Shown: piece after piece, positions 17,197 to 25,623 of the stretch
Position numbering within the stretch: the first letter of the stretch is position 1
Layout of the letters: each line of letters starts with the position of its first letter
Assembly (NCBI GenBank): GCA_963721905.1
Contig: CAVRMF010000021.1
Span: 186,001-250,000 of the forward strand
Reading direction: 5' to 3'
Length of the DNA stretch: 64,000 nucleotides
Source: Roseiarcus sp963721905
GTDB lineage: Bacteria; Pseudomonadota; Alphaproteobacteria; Rhizobiales; Beijerinckiaceae
Position numbers and translations under genes: made by a program
Notes under the pieces: generated by a model
What the model saw: only the letters and a program-made list of their open reading frames with translations
The model's database searches: none
What the model was told of the DNA's origin: nothing

Positions 17197-17352
17197 ATGA
17201 GCACCCAAAAAGACATTATCGGCGCGATGAAGCAACAGACTTCGGAGCCGTCCCGGCGCGCGCTGATCGCCAGCGGCGTTGCGACGGCTGGCCTCGCCCT
17301 AACCACGCCGGCGTTCGGCGCATCTCGATCCACGGAACCACGAAAAGGATAA
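17197..17352 (+). CDS. Truncated Tat-signal peptide ORF
   Basis: A 51-residue frame starts MSTQKDIIGAMKQQTSEPS and has SRRALIASGVATAGLALTTP then AFGAS, a twin-arginine signal with its AxA cleavage site. It stops only a dozen residues later at 17350-17352, so nothing is left of a mature protein. It is probably the 5' remnant of an exported enzyme whose body was lost. It lies 140 bp before a second Tat-signal gene. Confidence 0.55.
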   Translation: MSTQKDIIGAMKQQTSEPSRRALIASGVATAGLALTTPAFGASRSTEPRKG

Positions 17353-17491
17353 GGGTCTCATCCGCTCGAGGTCGAGCAGGGGCGCGATCGATAGCTGAAA
17401 GTGGTAATTGACAACGTGAACGGATCATGCACAGCGTGTTGCGGGGAAACGCGAAATTCCGTCTTCCGTGCAGAAAAATGGGAACTTCACG

Positions 17492-18394
17492 ATGAGCAGT
17501 GACACTCAAGACTTGAACGCGAAGGTGGGGCGTACCCGACGCAACATGCTGAAGACGGGCGCGATCACAGCGTCGACCCTTGTCGCGACTCTCGCCTCAG
17601 CAAAGAGCGCATTGGCAGGTCCGGGAGGCCCGGGTGGTCCAGGAGGTCCGGGGGGGCCAGGAGGCCCGGGTGGTCCAGGAGGTCCGGGAGGGCCAGGAGG
17701 CCCGGGGGGTCCAGGTCCGGGGGGGCCAGGAGGCCCGGGAGGCCCCGCTTGCTTCTTAAGAGGCACGACGATTCTAACTGCCGACGGCGATCGTAGAATT
17801 GAAGACTTGGCTATCGGCGATTTGTTGCCTACGGTTTTCGGGGGAGTACGACCCATTCAGTGGATTGGGCGCTATTCATTCAGGAAGAGTGATCCGTCAA
17901 AGTCCTGGCCGAAGGACGTGCGCCCCATCCGCGTCGCCAGGTCGGCTCTCGCACCCAACATTCCACAAGCCGATCTTTATGTGACGCAAGCCCACGGTGT
18001 GTTCATCGACGACGTGCTTGTGTCAGCACAATATCTCGTCAATGAAACGACGATTACCCTCTGCGAGGCGAGCGAATTGAACGAGCTGGAGTTCTTCCAT
18101 ATCAAGCTCGAAAGTCATGACGTGATTTACGCTGAAGGGGCTCCTGTCGAAACTCTATTGAACGTGGATGAAAACGCTGCTAATTTCGCTGACTATTTTC
18201 GGATATATGGAGTTCCGACGGGGAACGAAGCGCCCTGCCTCCCAATGCTCAGCAACTGGAGGCAAGCAGGTTTGAAGTCGCGCTTACGCGGCGCGATATC
18301 GTGGATTGATCGCCGAAAGCGGATAGGGGTGATACGCGATCGATTAAAGCAACGCGCAATCGCGCTTTCTCAAGAGTTGGAGCCTTCATTCTAG
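17492..18394 (+). CDS. Tat-exported Hint (Hedgehog/intein) domain protein with collagen-like repeat
   Basis: The 300-residue product has three parts. Residues 11-42 are a Tat signal (TRRNMLKTGAITASTL...SALA). Residues 43-85 are almost pure Gly-Gly-Pro/Gly-Pro repeats. From Cys87 a Hint_2-type domain begins: CFLRGTTILTADGDRRIEDL, AIGDLLPT, PIQWIGR, then LYVTQAHGVFIDDVLVSAQ. This is the autocatalytic Hint fold, with the Cys at its first position and an xxTQAHxVxI block as in Hint_2. Base composition after the repeat is lower in GC than around it. I chose ATG 17492 over 17468 because it opens the Tat peptide. A role in self-cleavage or attachment outside the cytoplasm is inferred. Confidence 0.82.
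   Translation: MSSDTQDLNAKVGRTRRNMLKTGAITASTLVATLASAKSALAGPGGPGGPGGPGGPGGPGGPGGPGGPGGPGGPGPGGPGGPGGPACFLRGTTILTADGDRRIEDLAIGDLLPTVFGGVRPIQWIGRYSFRKSDPSKSWPKDVRPIRVARSALAPNIPQADLYVTQAHGVFIDDVLVSAQYLVNETTITLCEASELNELEFFHIKLESHDVIYAEGAPVETLLNVDENAANFADYFRIYGVPTGNEAPCLPMLSNWRQAGLKSRLRGAISWIDRRKRIGVIRDRLKQRAIALSQELEPSF
17618..17746 (+). repeat. Gly-Pro-rich coding repeat (GGTCCGGGAGGCCC-type)
   Basis: Nine-base units of the type GGTCCAGGA and GGCCCGGGT are repeated in frame, coding for GPG/GGP triplets that separate the Tat signal from the Hint domain. Units differ by synonymous changes, and the tract is likely to vary in copy number. Confidence 0.85.
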
Positions 18395-18539
18395 AATTTT
18401 CGCGGAGCGGCCCTCGCGTTTAGCAGAAGCACGGCCCTGCCGCGTTCATCAGGAAAAGGAACACCGCTCGCCGAGTCTCGAAAGCTCGCAAAGACGGGCG
18501 GCGCCGGCGCGTCGAACCATTCCCTAGCTTGCAAAGTGG

Positions 18540-18715
18540 CTCGAGGCGCTCGAGCGGCCGCGCCGCCTGCCGCCAGTCGCGCAACAGTTCGAGCAGTTGC
18601 GGCGAGAGCATCGCGTAGCGATCCCGCGGCCCCTTGCCCTAATCGACCCCGAGCGTCATGCGCTGACTGTCGATGTCGGACACCTTCAGGTTCGCGACCT
18701 CGGACACGCGAGCCC
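18540..18715 (-). pseudogene. Relic of a tyrosine recombinase (phage integrase family)
   Basis: The minus strand reads RVSEVANLKVSDIDSQRMTL, then a stop (TAG at 18639-18641), then GKGPRDRYAMLSPQLLELLR. This is the 'GLRVSEvxxLkvsDiD ... GKGxKdR' core of XerC/IS91-associated recombinases, including the first catalytic Arg, but with an in-frame stop. The C-terminal His-x-x-Arg and Tyr are missing. It abuts the 3' side of the isochorismatase gene. Confidence 0.72.
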
Positions 18716-18762
18716 GCGGGTGACGGCAAGGATAAACGATTCCACCTGATCGAAACCTGCCT

Positions 18763-19371
18763 TTAGCCGCCGCGGGCTCGCTCCACCCGCCAGCGCTGGC
18801 GCGCTTTCGCCGTGGCCGCCGCCCCCAGCGTCATCGCCGTATCGACGACGGTTGCGTATTCGCCCTGCAGATGCGCGAGCGACAGCGCGTGGACGTCGTC
18901 GGCCGACCAGCGCCTGCCCCGGAGATCGACCTTGTCGACCGCCCATGAGGCGTCGGCGACGACGTAGGTCTGATAGCCGAGATTGCCGGCGTGGCGCGCC
19001 GTGGCTTCAAGCGAATTCGAGGTCAGGACGCCGCAAATGACCAGCGTCGTCGCGCCGAGCTCGTCGAGCATGCTCTCGAGAGCGGCGCCGATGAAGGCGC
19101 TGTTGGCGGTCTTTGCAACGACAGGTTCGCCGTCGAGCGGCCTGGCGCAAGCCTTGAACCGATGTCCCGGAGAGCCCGGCGCGTAGGGAGAGCCCGGTTC
19201 GACCGAGTCGTGCCGGACATGGATGATCGGCAGCTTTTCCGCGCGCCAGGCGGCGATCAGCGCCGCGATATTCGCCTCGGCCCCGGGATTGTTGCGCGGC
19301 CCCCAGCGCGGATCGTCGATCGCCTCCTGCATGTCGATCACGATCAGCGCAGCGTCCGCAGGCAGGCGCAT
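18763..19371 (-). CDS. Isochorismatase-family cysteine hydrolase
   Basis: A 202-residue single-domain cysteine hydrolase. The first strand LIVIDMQEAIDD carries the catalytic Asp (residue 13). A Lys lies in VVAKTANSAFIG, and the nucleophilic Cys is in LVICGVLTSNSLEATARHAG. The substrate is unknown; members split amides such as nicotinamide or ureido compounds. The start ATG lies three bases after the stop of the MaoC gene, so the two are in one transcript with yggT. The last third of this gene, with its downstream flank, is duplicated at 10741-10980. Confidence 0.85.
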   Translation of the reverse strand: MRLPADAALIVIDMQEAIDDPRWGPRNNPGAEANIAALIAAWRAEKLPIIHVRHDSVEPGSPYAPGSPGHRFKACARPLDGEPVVAKTANSAFIGAALESMLDELGATTLVICGVLTSNSLEATARHAGNLGYQTYVVADASWAVDKVDLRGRRWSADDVHALSLAHLQGEYATVVDTAMTLGAAATAKARQRWRVERARGG

Positions 19372-19374
19372 GGG

Positions 19375-20445
19375 TCAAGGCCGGCGCGGGATCAGCGCCC
19401 AATAGTCGAGGTCGAGCACGACGCCCGGTTCGTAGCCCTCGCCGTGGCGCAGCGGAAAATCGGCGCAGGTGCGGTTCTTGGCCGCGATCGTGCGCAGCCT
19501 CAGAGCGCCGACGTCGTCGCGCGCAGGCAGCGCCGCCGTTCCGATCACTTCGCTCCAGGCGAACAATGTGTCGCCGGCGAAGAGCGGCGCGACATGCCGG
19601 CCGCCGTTGATCGCGGCGATGTGGAACGCGTTGGCGAGGCCGTTGAAGCTGAGCGCCCGGGCGAGCGAGATGACGTGGCCGCCATAGATGAGCCGGCGGC
19701 CGAACCGCCCCTCGCCCTCGCTCAGCTGATTGAAATGCACCTTGGCGGTGTTCTGATAGAGGCGGGTCGCGATCATGTGCTCGGCCTCCTCGACGGTCAT
19801 CCCGTCGACATGGTCGATTCTGACGCCCCGCTCATAGTCCTCGAAGCGGAAGGGCGAGCCGCTGAGCTCGACATCGAAGGCGGCGCGGTCGATGGCCGGA
19901 CACGCCGCGCCGAGGTCGGCGACGGCGACCGCCTCGGGAAGTTTTGGCGTCTGCGCCTCGGGCGCCGGCGCATCGTGGGAGCGCTTCCTCACCATCACCC
20001 AGCGCACGTATTCGATCGCCGTCTCGCCGCGCTGGTTGAACCCGCGCGAGCGCACATGGAGGACCCCGGTCTGCCGGTTCGAGTTCTCCTTGAGGCCGAT
20101 CACCTCGGAGACGGACGAGAGCGTGTCGCCCGGATAGACGGGTTTGAGAAACCGGCAGTCGGCATAGCCGAGGTTGGCGACGGCGTTGAGCGAAACGTCG
20201 GGCACCGTCTTGCCGAAGACGACATGGAAGGCGAGCAGATCGTCGATCGGGCTTGACGGATAGCCGATCGCGCGGGCGAAAGTCTCGGCGCTTTGTGGGG
20301 CGAAACGCGAGCCGTAGAGCGCCGAATAGAGCGAGGCGTCGCCGGCGGTGATCGTCCGCGGCGTCGCGTGCCGGATCGTCTCGCCGATCCTGAAATCCTC
20401 GAAGAAGCGGCCGCCCGCGGTCATCGATGAGGGCGCGTCGGTCAT
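19375..20445 (-). CDS. Double-MaoC dehydratase, probable mesaconyl-CoA hydratase
   Basis: This 356-residue protein has two hot-dog (MaoC) modules. The first runs from GRFFEDFRIGETIRH through DASLYSALYGSRFAPQSAET and YPSSPIDDLLAFHVVFG. The second contains LIYGGHVISLARALSFNGL, AINGGRHVAPLFAGDTLFAW and ends EGYEPGVVLDLDYWALIPRR. Length and both modules match the mesaconyl-CoA hydratase (beta-methylmalyl-CoA dehydratase) of the ethylmalonyl-CoA pathway, which regenerates glyoxylate in isocitrate-lyase-negative alphaproteobacteria. It lies seven bases after yggT. Another enoyl-CoA hydratase activity cannot be excluded. Confidence 0.78.
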   Translation of the reverse strand: MTDAPSSMTAGGRFFEDFRIGETIRHATPRTITAGDASLYSALYGSRFAPQSAETFARAIGYPSSPIDDLLAFHVVFGKTVPDVSLNAVANLGYADCRFLKPVYPGDTLSSVSEVIGLKENSNRQTGVLHVRSRGFNQRGETAIEYVRWVMVRKRSHDAPAPEAQTPKLPEAVAVADLGAACPAIDRAAFDVELSGSPFRFEDYERGVRIDHVDGMTVEEAEHMIATRLYQNTAKVHFNQLSEGEGRFGRRLIYGGHVISLARALSFNGLANAFHIAAINGGRHVAPLFAGDTLFAWSEVIGTAALPARDDVGALRLRTIAAKNRTCADFPLRHGEGYEPGVVLDLDYWALIPRRP

Positions 20446-20452
20446 GGCGGCT

Positions 20453-20743
20453 TCAGAAAACGTTGGGATAGACGTAATAGATGATGATCCGCTGGAGCAG
20501 CATGACGCCGAGCAGGAGGATGATCGGCGAAATGTCGACGCCGCCGGTGTTGGGCAGGAAATTGCGGATCGGCCGCAGGAACGGTTCGGTCAGCGCAAGA
20601 AACAGATTCCAGATCGAACGCACCAAGTCGTTGCGGATGTTGACGACGCCGAACGCAATCAGCCAGGAGAGAATGGCGCCGGCGATGACGATCCAGATAT
20701 AAAGATTGAGGGCGACCATGATGATGTCGAGGACAGCGCGCAT
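20453..20743 (-). CDS. YggT family inner-membrane protein
   Basis: The 96-residue protein starts MRAVLDIIMVALNLYIWIVI and contains the family hallmark FLRPIRNFLPNTGGVDISPI between two hydrophobic helices, then LLLGVMLLQRII. YggT proteins are two-helix membrane proteins of unclear role (osmotic shock, cell division in some bacteria). I chose ATG 20743; the frame upstream reads through the tRNA and is not coding. It is the first gene of an operon with the MaoC and isochorismatase genes. Confidence 0.9.
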   Translation of the reverse strand: MRAVLDIIMVALNLYIWIVIAGAILSWLIAFGVVNIRNDLVRSIWNLFLALTEPFLRPIRNFLPNTGGVDISPIILLLGVMLLQRIIIYYVYPNVF

Positions 20744-20854
20744 GAATTCTCCTGAAGCCGCGAGGCCTCGCCGCTCATCGTCAAAGTGCGAGCGCGCCCC
20801 TTCGCCCCGAAACCGTTGACACCGAAAGGGCGCGCACGTAAAGACCCGCCCGAC

Positions 20855-20930
<76 letters not shown>

Positions 20931-21128
20931 CCCAACCAATTGATATGGCGCGATTTTCAGTCTGTCTGAATATCCACGACATATCCGGCCCTTGCGCACG
21001 GGGGTGCGCATAAGAGGTCCCAAGGAGATTGAGAATTTTCGGCCTGCGGCGGCGGCGCCCGCCTCCGGTTTCTGGGGGGCAAAGTTCCGTTTCCGTGGAA
21101 AGTTGCGTAGCATTTTTGAGAGACCGGT

Positions 21129-21356
21129 TCACGGGCGGTCCTCCTGAACCGGCAGGAGACTACCCCCGCTTCGAAACGCTCGCATAGGCGAGCCGGCGTC
21201 AATTCGCTGGCGCCACGTTCCCCGCAAGCCTCCGCGCGCCGGCTCGTCGTCCTCCGGCGGGAACATCACCGCGGCGGCGCAGACGAGGCCGCCGAACGAG
21301 ACCATGAAGCCGATATAGAGCAGGAAGGCCGAAGCGGGGCCCATGCCCGCTGCCAT
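21129..21356 (-). CDS. Small membrane protein, hypothetical
   Basis: The 75-residue frame begins MAAGMGPASAFLLYIGFMVS and holds one or two hydrophobic helices (FGGLVCAAAVMF) followed by a polar tail (PPEDDEPARGG...). No family is recognised and no good ribosome binding site is seen. It might be a real single-pass protein or a chance frame in GC-rich DNA. Confidence 0.35.
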   Translation of the reverse strand: MAAGMGPASAFLLYIGFMVSFGGLVCAAAVMFPPEDDEPARGGLRGTWRQRIDAGSPMRAFRSGGSLLPVQEDRP

Positions 21357-21577
21357 TCATCAACGGCCTCGGCCCGAACGGATCGAAGACCAACAACGCG
21401 GTCGCAAAAAGCATGCCATCCCGCGCGCCGAGCGCCCGGTTTCTCGAGGATGACGGCGCCGTGACTTCTGACCAGCTGGGCCAAAGGGGAATGGTGTCGT
21501 ATAGGTTTGGACCAGTCGGCAAAATCTTTCCTGTGCCTTGGGAGCGGGGAACTTCGCCGGGAACGCGGAGGACGCCG

Positions 21578-22222
21578 ATGGCTGATGGGCGGCTGATCGG
21601 ATATTTTCGCTCCTCGGCCGCCTACCGCGTCCGGATCGCGCTCAACCTTAAAGGCGTCGCCGCCGAGCACGCCTTCGTTCATCTTCGCAAAGGCGAACAA
21701 AATGATCCCCCGCATCGCGCGCTCAATCCTGCCGGGCTTGTGCCTGTCTGGCGCGAGCCCGATGGATTCACCGTCAGCCAATCGCTCGCGATTATCGAAT
21801 ATCTGGACGAGATCTTTCCGGAGCCGCCTTTGTTGCCGCGGGAGGCGCGGCCCCGCGCCCAGGCGCGTGAGATCGCGCTGCTTATCGCCTGCGACATCCA
21901 TCCGGTGGGAAACCTCCGCGTGCTGGAGAAGCTAAGCGGCGACTATGGCGCGGACGCCGAGACGCGCGCCGCGTGGAACAGGCACTGGATCGCGATCGGC
22001 TTTGGCGCCATCGAGGCGCGACTGGCTCAGACCGCGGGCGTGTATGCGGTCGGGGATTTTCCAACTCTCGCCGATATTTGCCTGGCGCCACAAGTCTACA
22101 ACGCGCGCCGCTTCGCACTCGATCTCGAGCCCTTTCCCCGAATCGTCGCGACCGACGCCGCCGCGCGTGCGCACCCAGCTTTCGCGGCCGCCGCGCCTGA
22201 GAACCAACCAGACGCCGAGTAG
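21578..22222 (+). CDS. maiA: Maleylacetoacetate isomerase (zeta-class glutathione transferase)
   Basis: A 214-residue zeta-GST. The N-terminal thioredoxin fold has LIGYFRSSAAYRVRIALNLK with the catalytic S-S-A motif, then NPAGLVPVW and VSQSLAIIEYLDE for glutathione binding. The helical half carries IACDIHPVGNLRVL, typical of MAAI, and TLADICLAPQVYNARRF. The enzyme turns maleylacetoacetate into fumarylacetoacetate, the step between HmgA and FahA, whose genes lie at 28253-30909. Here it stands apart from them by about 5 kb. I chose ATG 21578, where homology begins. Confidence 0.93.
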   Translation: MADGRLIGYFRSSAAYRVRIALNLKGVAAEHAFVHLRKGEQNDPPHRALNPAGLVPVWREPDGFTVSQSLAIIEYLDEIFPEPPLLPREARPRAQAREIALLIACDIHPVGNLRVLEKLSGDYGADAETRAAWNRHWIAIGFGAIEARLAQTAGVYAVGDFPTLADICLAPQVYNARRFALDLEPFPRIVATDAAARAHPAFAAAAPENQPDAE

Positions 22223-22285
22223 CAAGGATCGCGGGCTGAGCCGCTGTTCGTCTACGGGCGAAGATGGGTTGAGACGGCGCCATGT

Positions 22286-22591
22286 TTAGGTCTTAAACGC
22301 GCGCAGCAATTTCTCAACGTCCTCCTGGAGCCGGCAGTACACGAGAGTGCCCCAGGCATCGGCCATAATAAAGAAGTAATCACCTGCGAGCTGATTCGCA
22401 CACCACCCCTCAAAAATTGAAGGCGTGCGCGAAGGGTCAGTACCGCGCAGGAAGGCGGGCCCGCCATACCGAACGTCGACTGGCTCGACGTAACGCTCCG
22501 GGGGATCGACGCTGATCGTCACAGCCGTCTCCCAATCTGGAAAGGCAGTGCGTTTGGTTTCTCGGAACTGAGCAAGAGTCAGAAGAGGCAT
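22286..22591 (-). CDS. Hypothetical 101-residue protein
   Basis: From ATG 22591 the frame reads MPLLTLAQFRETKRTAFPDW, then PPERYVEPVDVRYGGPAFLR and IFEGWCANQLAGDYFFIMAD. It ends in a helix LQEDVEKLLRAFKT. Composition is that of a small soluble protein. No family is recognised. It follows the truncated MFS transporter on the same strand, 32 bp after it. Confidence 0.55.
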   Translation of the reverse strand: MPLLTLAQFRETKRTAFPDWETAVTISVDPPERYVEPVDVRYGGPAFLRGTDPSRTPSIFEGWCANQLAGDYFFIMADAWGTLVYCRLQEDVEKLLRAFKT

Positions 22592-22623
22592 CGGGTCTCG
22601 AAGGTTCGAGAGTTTCGGGGGGT

Positions 22624-23193
22624 TCAGTGAGCAGCCTCGATACCGTGCAAGTCCCGCCCCGATGGCCCGAACATTCCGATGACCAGCATGACCGCGATCA
22701 TGCAAGCGGTGATCAGGCCGAACGCCCCGGTGGCGCCAAAGGCACGCAGGAAGTAGGCGATCAGGAAGCCCGATGACATCGCCCCGATGCGGCTGGACGA
22801 ATAGGCCAAGCCGGCCGCGCGGGCGCGGATCCGGACTGGGAAAATCTCCACCTGGTAGGCGTGGTAGGCGTAGGACAGGACTGTGTTGGATATGGTGATC
22901 AGCACGCCGCACAAGATCAGCAGCACAGGCAACGTAAGCTGGGCGAACGCGGCGCCGACCACGGCGACGACCCAGGCCGCGCCGACGATCACCCATTCGC
23001 GGTCGAGCCGGTCGGCGAAGGTCATGCCGACCAGCGGCCCGACCGGGTAGGCGATGGCGATGATGGCCGCGTAGCCGAGGCTCTGCGTGACCGGCAGACG
23101 ATCCATCCGTGCAGCGATAATGGCGGGGCTGACTGCCGCTTCCCGTACCGGCCGCGCCGACGAAATGCTTTCATACGCAGCGCTCATAGACAT
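22624..23193 (-). pseudogene. MFS transporter, C-terminal half only
   Basis: The 189-residue frame holds about five or six helices of the second half of an MFS (sugar/aromatic-acid-proton symport type) carrier: AAIIAIAYPVGPLVGMTFAD (with RLDRE, the loop 8/9 motif), LTLPVLLILCGVLITI, EIFPVRIRARAAGLAYSSSR and GFLIAYFLRAFGATGAFG. The first six helices are gone, and the short N-terminus (MSMSAAYESISSARPV) is unlike the family. It was probably the transporter of the adjacent CoA-transferase/lyase cluster on the same strand, since truncated. Confidence 0.72.
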
Positions 23194-23244
23194 TCCTTCC
23201 CAGTGATTGATTCTTGCCGTCGCGACAATGCGGGGCGGTTTCCG

Positions 23245-24510
23245 CTACTCGGCCACGGCGAGCTGCGGTGTGACGATGGCGCCGCTCGCGACTAGCGCGT
23301 CGATCTCCGCGTCGGCGACGCCGAGCTCGCGCAGCACATCCAAGCTGTGCTCGCCCACGCGCGGCGGCTGCCGGCGCAGGCCGGGGCGGCCATTGCGCAG
23401 CGATACCGGGATGCCGGGCAGTCCGGCGCGCTTCTGCATGGGCTTGCCGCCGGGCGCGCTTTCGGCGCCGGTCAGGTCAATCGTCAGCAGGCCTCCCGAG
23501 GCCAGCAAATGCGGGTCCTCGAACAGGTCCGAGGGTTTCGCGATCGGCGCGAAGGGCAGGCCAAGCGCTTCGCAGCGAGCCATCAACTCCGCCTTGCGAA
23601 GGCTGCGAAATACGTCGGCGATGCGCGGCAGGAAGCGCGACCGATTCTGGGCCAGGTGCACCATCGTGGCGAGCGAAGGATCGTCCAACAGGTCCTGCAA
23701 GCCGAAGGCCTCGCAGAAGCCGCGCCATTGCGTTTCTGTCACCACCGCGACGAAGACCTGTGCGCCCTCGTCAGCGGTGTCGAACACGTCGTAGAGCGGC
23801 CATGGCTTGGCTATGTTCGGATCGCCGAAGGGCGGCGGGTCGCGCCCCTCGATCGCTGCGCGCGCCATGTGCTGCGCAACCAGCAGCATGTTGGTCTCGA
23901 ACAGGCCCGATTGCACCAGCCCGCCCAGGCCGCTCGCTTCGCGTTCGCGTAGCGCGGCCATGATCGCGATGACCGCGAACAGCCCGCCCATGATATCGTT
24001 GACCGACGAGCCGGCGCGCAAAGGCTTCCCCAGCATGCCGGTCATATAGGCAAGGCCGCCCATCATCTGCACGACTTCGTCGAGGGCGGCGCGATGCTCG
24101 TAGGGACCCGGCAGGAAGCCCTTGCAGGAGCAGTAGATCAGCCTCGGATTGCCGGCCGACAACGCGGCGAATCCAAGGCCGAGCTTGTCCATTGCGCCAG
24201 GCCGGAAGTTCTCCAAGACCACGTCGGCCTCGGCGACCATGCGGCGCACCAGGGCAAGGCCCTCGGAACGCTTGAGGTCGATGCACAGACTGCGCTTGTT
24301 GCGGTTAAAGGCCGGGAAAAAGCCGATCGCCGGACCCGTGAGGCGGCGCGTGTTGTCGCCCTGCTTGGCCGGCTCGATCTTGATGACGTCGGCGCCGAGA
24401 TCGCCCAGCACCATGCCGCAACTTGGCCCCATCACCATGTGGCTGAACTCCAGCACGCGCACGCCCGCGAGCGGGCCTTTGGATGCATCGGCGGCGTTGA
24501 AGGCGATCAT
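23245..24510 (-). CDS. CaiB/BaiF family III CoA-transferase
   Basis: A 421-residue class III acyl-CoA transferase. The start GPLAGVRVLEFSHMVMGPSC, LGDLGADVIKIE and NRNKRSLCIDLK are diagnostic, as are DVVLENFRPG and the Asp of SSVNDIMGG (residue 172). That Asp forms the aspartyl-CoA intermediate. It moves CoA between carboxylic acids in the cytoplasm. The next gene upstream on the same strand, 50 bp away, is an HMG-CoA-lyase-like enzyme, so the acyl-CoA it makes is probably cleaved by that lyase (citramalate, HMG or a related branched acid). The substrate is not readable. Confidence 0.87.
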   Translation of the reverse strand: MIAFNAADASKGPLAGVRVLEFSHMVMGPSCGMVLGDLGADVIKIEPAKQGDNTRRLTGPAIGFFPAFNRNKRSLCIDLKRSEGLALVRRMVAEADVVLENFRPGAMDKLGLGFAALSAGNPRLIYCSCKGFLPGPYEHRAALDEVVQMMGGLAYMTGMLGKPLRAGSSVNDIMGGLFAVIAIMAALREREASGLGGLVQSGLFETNMLLVAQHMARAAIEGRDPPPFGDPNIAKPWPLYDVFDTADEGAQVFVAVVTETQWRGFCEAFGLQDLLDDPSLATMVHLAQNRSRFLPRIADVFRSLRKAELMARCEALGLPFAPIAKPSDLFEDPHLLASGGLLTIDLTGAESAPGGKPMQKRAGLPGIPVSLRNGRPGLRRQPPRVGEHSLDVLRELGVADAEIDALVASGAIVTPQLAVAE

Positions 24511-24561
24511 GGACAGGCTCCGATCCAGGTGGATTGTTGCTGGCGGGCGAAGGGCCTCGTC

Positions 24562-25518
24562 TCAGGCGGCCCCGGGAACGGCTAACCGGTAGGTTCGCGG
24601 CACGCCGGCGGCGGCCACACGACCGTGCAGCCGCTCACCGGGAAGTCCTGACTGGAGCACTTGGCGCGCCGCCAGCAGACGAGGAAGATCGATGCCGGTG
24701 TGAGATCCCTCGGATTCGAGGAGGAAAACGAGATCCTCTGTCGCAGCGTTGCCGACCGAGCCGGGCGCAAAGGGGCAACCGCCGAGGCCGCCCAGCGCGG
24801 CGTCGAAACCGCGCACGCCTTCATCGAGCGCTGCTAGCGCGTTCGCCAGCGCCGTGCCGAGCGTGTCGTGCAGGTGGAGGTTGCCGAAACGCTCGGCGCC
24901 GACTTCCGCGCGCACCGCGCGCACCAGACGGCGCACATGGCTCGGCCCTGCGTAGCCCAGCGTGTCAGCAAGCGCGACCACGTCGGCGCCCGCTTTCGCC
25001 AGAGCGACGGCCAGCGCCACCACGTCGCGCTCCGGCACAACACCCTGAAGCGAACAGCCGAACGCCGTGGAAATGCCGCCCTCGATCCTGGGCGCGCTGG
25101 CGCCGAGCGTGCGCGCCCAGGCCACCACGCGGGCCACCTCGGCGACCTGGTCGGCCTGGCTTCGCCGCACGTTAGCTTGGCTATGCGCTTCACTGGCGGA
25201 GACCGGCATGATGATGCACTGCGCGCCGGCGGCGGCCGCGTTCTGCGCGCCACGCAGGTTGGGGGCGAGGGCGACGACCCGAAGCTGCGGGTGCGTCGCC
25301 CGCACAGAGCGCGTCACCTCGGCGGCGTCGGCCATCTGCGGCATGGCGGCGGGCGGAACGAAGCTCGCCACCTCCATCTCCGCGATACCGGCTTCCGCCA
25401 TGGCCGCGATCCAGCGCAGCTTGGTTTCGGTCGGCATTACCGACTTCGCCATCTGCAACCCGTCGCGGGGACCGACCTCGCGCACGATGACCGTGGATTG
25501 TTGCGTCGCGCCTGACAT
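24562..25518 (-). CDS. HMG-CoA lyase-like enzyme
   Basis: A 318-residue TIM-barrel lyase of the HMGL family. The metal/active-site start VREVGPRDGLQ, the EVASFVPP strand, MPVSASEAHSQANVRRS and LHLHDTLGTALANALAALDE are visible. So is the signature GGLGGCPFAPGSVGNAATED with its Cys. The enzyme retro-cleaves 3-hydroxy-3-methyl-type acyl-CoAs such as HMG-CoA or citramalyl-CoA. Start ATG 25518 was chosen over 25557. It forms a unit with the CoA-transferase and is divergently followed at 25624 by a LysR gene. Confidence 0.85.
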   Translation of the reverse strand: MSGATQQSTVIVREVGPRDGLQMAKSVMPTETKLRWIAAMAEAGIAEMEVASFVPPAAMPQMADAAEVTRSVRATHPQLRVVALAPNLRGAQNAAAAGAQCIIMPVSASEAHSQANVRRSQADQVAEVARVVAWARTLGASAPRIEGGISTAFGCSLQGVVPERDVVALAVALAKAGADVVALADTLGYAGPSHVRRLVRAVRAEVGAERFGNLHLHDTLGTALANALAALDEGVRGFDAALGGLGGCPFAPGSVGNAATEDLVFLLESEGSHTGIDLPRLLAARQVLQSGLPGERLHGRVAAAGVPRTYRLAVPGAA

Positions 25519-25623
25519 CGGAACCCTCGGATTTCTCTCCCGGTTCCGACAATGCATCCGCGCTCCGGATCGGAGAAGCGCTAATTGGTGGGCGCAGCGT
25601 CCGTGGGCTGCGGACGCTTGGGT

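Noticed and set aside
17618..17746. Short regular repeats that look CRISPR-like
   Set aside because: They are in-frame 9-base Gly/Pro codon repeats inside a gene, with no spacers or cas genes.
18391..18729. 112-residue minus-strand ORF downstream of the Hint gene
   Set aside because: It is in the wrong frame relative to the recombinase relic, which explains the sequence better.
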